From Epilithonimonas hungarica (GTDB lineage Bacteria; Bacteroidota; Bacteroidia; Flavobacteriales; Weeksellaceae): a stretch of DNA of 64,000 nucleotides. Below are positions 58,985 to 64,000 of this stretch, one piece after another (positions within the stretch are counted from its first letter, which is position 1; each line of letters opens with the position of its first letter). The stretch is taken from positions 248,001 through 312,000 of the forward strand of contig NZ_FNBH01000003.1 of the NCBI RefSeq assembly GCF_900102265.1, read 5' to 3'. Below the pieces are notes generated by a model. It made no database searches, was not told the DNA's origin, and worked only from the letters and a program-made list of their open reading frames with translations. The position numbers and the translations under genes were made by a program.

Positions 58985-59989
58985 ATGAAAATTTCAAACA
59001 AAATCTTTGTTCCATTGGCTATTCTGCCTTTGAATAAAATCATCGCGCAAAAAAAAGACAGTATCCCGCAAAAAGTTGTAGCTTTTGTTACCGACAAATT
59101 TCCTCAATCAAGAGACCTCAATGTAGAATTCATACAACTGGCACCTCATAAATATTCATCCAAATTATATGGTGAAAGTTTACCAGACAACAAAATCAAA
59201 AATCTGCAACAAGTGAAAGTGAATGCGAATTTTTACTTCATAAAAAATGCAAAATGGATGTTAAGTACAAGCTTGAATTATAAGTATACATCCGTTAATG
59301 CAGAAAATCCGATTTCTATTTTTCCCAAAAACATATTCAATAAACAGGACTTCCATTATCATTCGGAATCTCTAAGTTTGACCCGTTTCTCGAAATTATT
59401 TGGTAAAACAGCCATATATTCTGCGACAGCATCTGTGGACGGAAGTGAACAGCATTTCGAAAGGGTAAGAGGAATGCTGGCAGGCTCGGTAATTGTGACT
59501 GCTAATGCAAATACAACATTCACATTAGGTTTAGCGGCACTTATCGACCCAAGTGGGCAAATCCCTGTATTTCCACTTCCAGTTATCACTTACAAACATA
59601 ATTTCGATAACGGGTGGATAGCTGACATCATTCTACCCAGCAAAATCATGATGAGGAAAAACATATTCACAAATGGAAGATTTTCTATCGGAACAGAAAT
59701 GGATAACACGTCATTTTATATTTATCAGGACGATAAAAAATATGAGTTTCGCCAATTGGAGATCAATTCCGGAGCTAGTTACGAACATAAACTAGGCGGA
59801 AATTTCATCGGGACTTTAAAAACAGGAATGAGAGCCGCGCCCAATGCCAGAATATTCAATAAAGAAGATACCTTCAAAGATTATATTTTGGAAGCTAAGG
59901 CAAAACCTTCTTTTTATTTCAATGTGGGAATATCTTATAATCCTTTTGGGAAACCGAGAGAGAGAAATAAAAATATTTCCTCAATTTAG
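58985..59989 (+). CDS. outer-membrane beta-barrel-like protein (DUF6268 type)
   Basis: 334 residues. Signal peptide (MKISNKIFVPLAILPLNKIIAQ). The mature part alternates like a beta barrel (VKVNANFYFIKNAKWMLSTS, IYSATASVDGSEQHFERVRG, TLGLAALIDPSGQIPVFPLP) and ends in strand FYFNVGISYNPFG before a basic tail. It matches the DUF6268 outer-membrane barrel pattern as far as I can judge. Second gene of the two-gene operon divergent from LytS/LytTR. Confidence 0.75.
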   Translation: MKISNKIFVPLAILPLNKIIAQKKDSIPQKVVAFVTDKFPQSRDLNVEFIQLAPHKYSSKLYGESLPDNKIKNLQQVKVNANFYFIKNAKWMLSTSLNYKYTSVNAENPISIFPKNIFNKQDFHYHSESLSLTRFSKLFGKTAIYSATASVDGSEQHFERVRGMLAGSVIVTANANTTFTLGLAALIDPSGQIPVFPLPVITYKHNFDNGWIADIILPSKIMMRKNIFTNGRFSIGTEMDNTSFYIYQDDKKYEFRQLEINSGASYEHKLGGNFIGTLKTGMRAAPNARIFNKEDTFKDYILEAKAKPSFYFNVGISYNPFGKPRERNKNISSI

Positions 59990-60004
59990 ATTAATATTTT
60001 GAAT

Positions 60005-60074
60005 CTAACGAGGTCTGAAGTTCATATTATTGTTATTATTTTCAATTTTATTTCCGCTCTTCCAGTTATATTTT
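60005..60074 (-). pseudogene. 3' gene fragment next to the MITE-like element
   Basis: On the minus strand a frame reads through the element end (YPEFRL) into KYNWKSGNKIENNNNNMNFR and stops at 60005, like the tail of an outer-membrane barrel/TonB-receptor family gene. An upstream in-frame stop lies inside the element. The rest of any such gene is missing. 59990-60537 contains no intact gene; the right part (60309-60480) holds only a 41-codon unrecognised frame from 60331. Confidence 0.4.
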
Positions 60075-60303
60075 AACCTGAATTCGGGATAAGAGAAGTT
60101 TTATAATATCAATAGGAATGGGCTTTAGCCCATTTTAAAGATTGAAAAAGAAGATTAGCTTTAGCTAAAACTTATCATAAATTTCGGCTGAAGCCGATTT
60201 TGAATTACAATCTTTACATCGGGCTAAAGCCCGACGCTATTGATAGTGCATTTGTATTTGATATACAATTATTTAAATAAATCCCTTATCCCGAATTCAG
60301 GTT
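60075..60303. mobile_element. MITE-like element with 19-bp terminal inverted repeats and 5-bp target duplication
   Basis: Ends aacctgaattcgggataag (60075-60093) and cttatcccgaattcaggtt (60285-60303) are perfect reverse complements. The direct repeat ATTTT is immediately outside both ends (60070-60074, 60304-60308). Second nested arms tatcaatag (60107-60115) / ctattgata (60237-60245). Inside are four hairpins: gggctttagccc, tagctttagcta, tcggctgaagccga and cgggctaaagcccg. No coding capacity, so it would be moved in trans by a transposase outside the window. Confidence 0.8.
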
Positions 60304-60537
60304 ATTTTAGCATTGTGAAAAGACGAAACAAATGAATACGGGACAAGGCGCTGGAATTTTCATGAACGGACAAAGAAATCGAATGTTTATTTTCTACGTT
60401 CCAAACAATTACATTTCCATTATCGATTCATCGAAAAAATCAGAAAATCAATGTTGAGAGACCAGATAGCGTAACTTCTACATTGTTCAAACCTTGAAAT
60501 AATTATCTTTACAACTAAAATTAGCAACTCATCTGGT

Positions 60538-61062
60538 TTGAAAGATTTAGAGAAGATACTCATTGCCGTAAGTTGTTCGGTGTTGATATACATCAGCTAC
60601 GATTATCCTATTTTTGACAACAAAGGCATTACATCATTGGTCATATTCGCCTGCCTTGCAATCATTATTTTTTGTATTGCCAAAATCTATAGTCCTACAG
60701 ATAAAGACGATTATGGAAAGGTTGAAAAAGAAATGGACAGGCTCCTTCAACTCGATGGTATTTTCAAATACAGAAGCGATGGATTCTCTGTGACACTAGA
60801 TGATAAAACCGAATTCATAAAATGGACGGATATTTTGGAAGTTAATGCTTTTACCGTCCCTTCTAAATTTAGGGATAGACAGACAGGACTTGAACTCATC
60901 ACCAAAAATAGAAGCTATGAATTTGGTGATGATCATACAGAAGGTATCATAAAACTAGGCGAGCAACTTTACGAGAATCTCCCCGATTGGAGACTAGATC
61001 CGCCATACATTAGAATGAACAGCTTTGGTCTGGAAAAAGCTAATCTTTACAAAAAACATTAA
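60538..61062 (+). CDS. small membrane protein, hypothetical
   Basis: 174 residues from a TTG at 60538 (no ATG before the membrane part). Two transmembrane helices near the N-terminus (KILIAVSCSVLIYISYDY and ITSLVIFACLAIIIFCIAKI), then a soluble domain with a PH-like strand pattern (FKYRSDGFSVTLDDKTEFIK, WTDILEVNAF, GLELITKNRSYEF). Family not recognised. Single gene. 61063-61360 downstream shows no gene. Confidence 0.65.
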   Translation: MKDLEKILIAVSCSVLIYISYDYPIFDNKGITSLVIFACLAIIIFCIAKIYSPTDKDDYGKVEKEMDRLLQLDGIFKYRSDGFSVTLDDKTEFIKWTDILEVNAFTVPSKFRDRQTGLELITKNRSYEFGDDHTEGIIKLGEQLYENLPDWRLDPPYIRMNSFGLEKANLYKKH

Positions 61063-61360
61063 TCTATAGAAAAATAAAATATCTGTTTAGAAGTCTTGGG
61101 AACTGATCATACCTTATAGATCATGGATTGTGATGATACAGTAATGAGAATCTTTATAGTTTAAAATTCTCATTTGTCTTATTACTGACCTTAGACGCTT
61201 AAATTAATAATAAAACATTGTTTATTAAGCACTTGTTTTAAGTTTGGGCAAGTCCTTTTACCGAAAAAGGACTAACAAATTTTACAGAAAATCGGTCATT
61301 AAATTTTTTGCAGGCAACATCTTTATTAAATTTGAAATTTATTTACATAACACAATATAG

Positions 61361-62974
61361 ATGAGGTTATACCAAAAAAATTGGAGAAAAATTTTCTTTT
61401 TTTTAATTATCGTAGTTTTTGCAAGAGTTAGCGCGCAGAATCCTGAAGAATACAATAAGATTTATACAAAAACTTATATTGACATTTCCCAGAAAGATTT
61501 TCCCAGAGCACTGAAAATCGCTGATTCGCTATTCAGTATATCAGAGACTCCCCGTTTCAAGGTAAGAAGTCTGATGTTATCTGCGTCATTATTACAACAA
61601 TCAGGCGATATCAAAAAGGCTATTGGATATGCCGTTACAGCGCAACAGATAAGTAATGAGAGTGATGATCTCATATGGAAAGCCAAAATATCAGGTTTTC
61701 TCGCCACTCAGTATCGCCAATTAAAACTTTTTGAACAATCCAAAAAGTATATCGATGAAACGATAGAAGCAACAAAAAAAATCAAAGATCAAAAAATCAT
61801 TGATCAGACAATGGGTTTCATTATGCAAGAAAAGGCATACTATGAACTTGAGATGAAGGATTACACAAAATCGATCTCTTACGTTTTGGAAGCTCAAAGA
61901 TATTTTGACCTGAACGGACAAACCAATCCTTTTATATTTGCCAATAACAATCAGCTTTTAGGTTTGAATTATTATTATCTCAAAGAGTACGATAAGGCAC
62001 TTGGCTATTATGACATAGCACTCAAAAATCTAGGGCAAATGCCGGACAATTTTATGAAAGCACTTGTTATCAATGGCATTGCTCGAATATTTATCGCAAA
62101 AAAAGATGTTGGTCAAGCAAAAAAAAGATTGGATGAGGCTAAACGTCTTGCAGAAGAATCGTCATATTTAAGTTTAAAGAGTGAGATCTACGAAACTTCT
62201 CAAGAGTATTATTCTTTGATCAAGGATATTGATAAACTTCAAGAGACCAAGGTCAAGCAAGACTCGATTATTGACAAGATCGAAACCAATTCATCATCGT
62301 TCATAAGTGCCTCTGTTTCAAAACTTATCAAAAACAATGATGATATAAAAAAGGAAACGGAGAAAAAAAACATTGCAATTTGGATAGCATTGTTGCTTAT
62401 TATCTCGGGAATAGTTTACTTTTTTTTATATAGGAGAAAGCAAAAAGACAATTTCAATAAATTCAAACAGTTCATGGAAAATCAGATCAAGACCCAGGAC
62501 CTGAATTTTGAAATTCCCCCAAATAATATCGACAACGAGCTCCATCATGAAACCAATTATGACAATCGATCGGAAGGTTCTGAACAAAATACAATGATGA
62601 CACCTGCGACAGAGAAAAAAATACTGCTTAAGCTTGAGAAGTTTGAGCAATCAAAATTATTTACCCGTAGCACTGTTTCCCTCCCGTATTTGGCCTCTTA
62701 TTGTAATACCAATACAAAATATCTTTCTTATGTTGTGAATACCTATAAAAAGAAAGACTTTAAAAATTACATCAACGAATTACGTATCAAATATATCATC
62801 GATAAATTAAAAAATGACCCTCAATATCATAAATATAAAATTTCTACACTAGCTGAAGAAGTTGGATTTTCTTCCCAAAGTAAATTCGCTGCTGCATTTA
62901 GGAAAATAACAGAACTATCACCGTCACAATTCATCGAACATTTAAAAAAAAGCTCTAATTTCCAAGCAAAATAA
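61361..62974 (+). CDS. TPR-containing AraC-family transmembrane regulator
   Basis: 537 residues. Signal/TM at the N-terminus (IFFFLIIVVFARVSAQ), a periplasmic TPR array (about 30-310; for example YYYLKEYDKALGYYDIALKN), one transmembrane helix (NIAIWIALLLIISGIVYFFL near 340), a cytoplasmic linker, then an AraC HTH domain (SLPYLASYCNTNTKYLSYVV, ISTLAEEVGFSSQSKFAAAF, RKITELSPSQFIEHLKK). These one-protein transmembrane regulators are common in Chryseobacterium-like bacteria. The signal and targets are unknown; the secreted gene at 63458 is the nearest candidate. Confidence 0.88.
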   Translation: MRLYQKNWRKIFFFLIIVVFARVSAQNPEEYNKIYTKTYIDISQKDFPRALKIADSLFSISETPRFKVRSLMLSASLLQQSGDIKKAIGYAVTAQQISNESDDLIWKAKISGFLATQYRQLKLFEQSKKYIDETIEATKKIKDQKIIDQTMGFIMQEKAYYELEMKDYTKSISYVLEAQRYFDLNGQTNPFIFANNNQLLGLNYYYLKEYDKALGYYDIALKNLGQMPDNFMKALVINGIARIFIAKKDVGQAKKRLDEAKRLAEESSYLSLKSEIYETSQEYYSLIKDIDKLQETKVKQDSIIDKIETNSSSFISASVSKLIKNNDDIKKETEKKNIAIWIALLLIISGIVYFFLYRRKQKDNFNKFKQFMENQIKTQDLNFEIPPNNIDNELHHETNYDNRSEGSEQNTMMTPATEKKILLKLEKFEQSKLFTRSTVSLPYLASYCNTNTKYLSYVVNTYKKKDFKNYINELRIKYIIDKLKNDPQYHKYKISTLAEEVGFSSQSKFAAAFRKITELSPSQFIEHLKKSSNFQAK

Positions 62975-63190
62975 GCAATGAAGCAATAAAACAACTTTTC
63001 TTTTCCACGAAAATGTATATTGCTGATTTCTAAAGCTTACAATTGTTTTATTTTCTAGTTTTTATCCACTTTTAGTTATTCATTTTCCCGAATACGCACT
63101 TAACAATGTTTGTTTAAAGCCTTTTCCTGCCTGTATTTTCGCAAAAAGTTTCTTGTAACACGACAAAATACGAATGATGAAAAAAGCATT

Positions 63191-63225
63191 TACTTTTCCC
63201 GATCTCATATTGGGAAAAGTATTTT
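63191..63225 (+). terminator. hairpin terminator downstream of the AraC gene
   Basis: tacttttccc (63191-63200) pairs with gggaaaagta (63212-63221), followed by TTTTT. 62975-63457 otherwise has no gene. Confidence 0.7.
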
Positions 63226-63457
63226 TAAGGTATGGTCTCTCACAAATACGATTGAGCAACGTGGGGTTATCAAATACTTATTACAGCCTCCATCAAAATA
63301 AATTCTATCATATTTTATATCAAGTCAAATCGGCTTTTAGATCTATATCAAATGAGTATCTACACTATTGTTACAAAGAATACACATAGCCACATCTATA
63401 TTTCTCAATACCCACAAACACAAATCAGACTGAAAACACATTTATATTCTATACCTA

Positions 63458-64000
63458 ATGAACACAAAAATGAAACAAAAAACTTTACAAACTTTTGGTA
63501 TCTGGCGAATTATGCTGATAACCCTATTGCTGGTCAATAGTAGTTATCTCTTTGCAGATGGGTCAAAAAACCTTTATCCTGGTGGTGTCTCCGGAGGAAG
63601 AGCATTCTTGTACAGTAATTCGTATAATGGGACTTCCGGATCAACCTTGGCGTCTTGGCCTTTTAAAACCACAGGAACTCATTATGCATATGTTAATGCA
63701 GGAGAAATATTACATGTCGCCTCCAGCGCCCAGGGAATTGGGAACGGAAGAATTACTTTGACAGCCCCAAACGGTACCGTATATACATCAGCAAATAATA
63801 CAACAGGACAAATAAGTAGCAGAGCCGCTGAATTGGCCGGGCCTAGATTATCTTCACAAGGAACGGGAGGCAATCGATATTCTACATTTAACAGGACAGC
63901 AGCATCTGACCAAGTAGGGATTTGGAAAATAGATTTTTTACCAACGGGTGATGTTAACTCATCTAGCTCACCTTCTGTCACCAGCGTGGCAGCAGACTCC
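63458..64000 (+). CDS. secreted surface protein, 5' part only
   Basis: Open frame from the ATG at 63458 (or 63470) to the window end, 181 residues seen. Signal peptide ending VNSSYLFADGSK, then a conserved Bacteroidota block NLYPGGVSGGRAFLYSNS, GTHYAYVNAGEILHVASSA, GNGRITLTAPNGTVYTS and RAAELAGPRLSSQGTGGNRY, typical of the N-terminus of very large cell-surface proteins with repeated domains. It has no stop in the window. Probably a T9SS or adhesin-type exported protein; the C-terminus would decide. Confidence 0.75.
   Translation, partial: MNTKMKQKTLQTFGIWRIMLITLLLVNSSYLFADGSKNLYPGGVSGGRAFLYSNSYNGTSGSTLASWPFKTTGTHYAYVNAGEILHVASSAQGIGNGRITLTAPNGTVYTSANNTTGQISSRAAELAGPRLSSQGTGGNRYSTFNRTAASDQVGIWKIDFLPTGDVNSSSSPSVTSVAADS

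Noticed and set aside
60331-60456. 41-codon frame right of the MITE-like element
   Set aside because: No signal, no recognised motif and no initiation context; kept only as a note in the gene-free stretch.
1-64000. tRNA, rRNA or CRISPR genes
   Set aside because: No cloverleaf with a GTTCRA-type T-arm, no rRNA-like stretch and no regularly spaced direct repeats were found by eye on either strand; a covariance-model search would be more sensitive.

Overview
The window looks like a chromosomal segment of a low-GC Bacteroidota, most likely a flavobacterium of the Chryseobacterium/Weeksellaceae type. The evidence is two proteins with type IX secretion (T9SS) C-terminal sorting domains, Bacteroidota-style promoters (-7 TAnnTTTG, one with a good -33 TTG), weak or absent Shine-Dalgarno sequences, CusA/TolC and LytTR/LytS-type genes, and hairpin-rich dispersed intergenic repeats. 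No rRNA, tRNA, CRISPR array, transposase or integrase was seen.

Layout. 1-6571: a fatty-acid beta-oxidation operon (MarR regulator, FadN-, FadA- and FadE-like enzymes) with two small four-helix-bundle (S23/IVS family) genes in its spacers, each between inverted flanks. 6633-12960: an accessory block bounded by degenerate copies of the 3' tail of fadE. It holds a minus-strand operon (endolysin-like protein without signal peptide, secreted barrel-like protein, lipoprotein) divergent from a NarL-type sensor kinase/regulator pair. 12964-18754: a frameshifted gene, a HigB/HigA-type toxin-antitoxin pair with a clear operator, DUF763, an ArsC/Spx-like protein, a thioesterase and a T9SS adhesin-like protein.

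18802-28751: a complete trpEGDCFBA operon preceded by a 25-codon leader peptide with three consecutive Trp codons and mutually exclusive antiterminator and terminator hairpins. Non-trp genes are interleaved: an alpha/beta hydrolase, a GIY-YIG nuclease inside about 42-bp inverted repeats, a hypothetical, OsmC, a GNAT-like protein and another hypothetical. 28751-32046: an SDR protein, a Crp/Fnr regulator, a holin-family membrane protein, an exported peptide-deformylase-like protein lacking the metal-binding Cys, then a repeat-rich, highly structured gene-free stretch.

32047-39913: a heavy-metal RND efflux cluster (CusA/CzcA, adaptor, TolC-like protein) with an OmpR-type two-component system. 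39982-50404: a hypothetical, PEP carboxylase, a split HRDC gene, SSB, a secreted hypothetical, a Zn-ribbon protein, an MBL hydrolase and a 1316-residue T9SS type B surface protein. 50427-56419: a tellurite-type stress operon (TerC, two TerD, TelA, PRTase, HAD) whose first reading frame is a truncated TerD N-terminus. 56563-59989: a LytS/LytTR-type two-component system divergent from two genes, with four operator-like half-sites between. 59990-64000: a MITE-like element with 19-bp terminal repeats and a 5-bp target duplication, a small membrane protein, a TPR-AraC sensor-regulator, and the start of a secreted surface protein cut by the window end.
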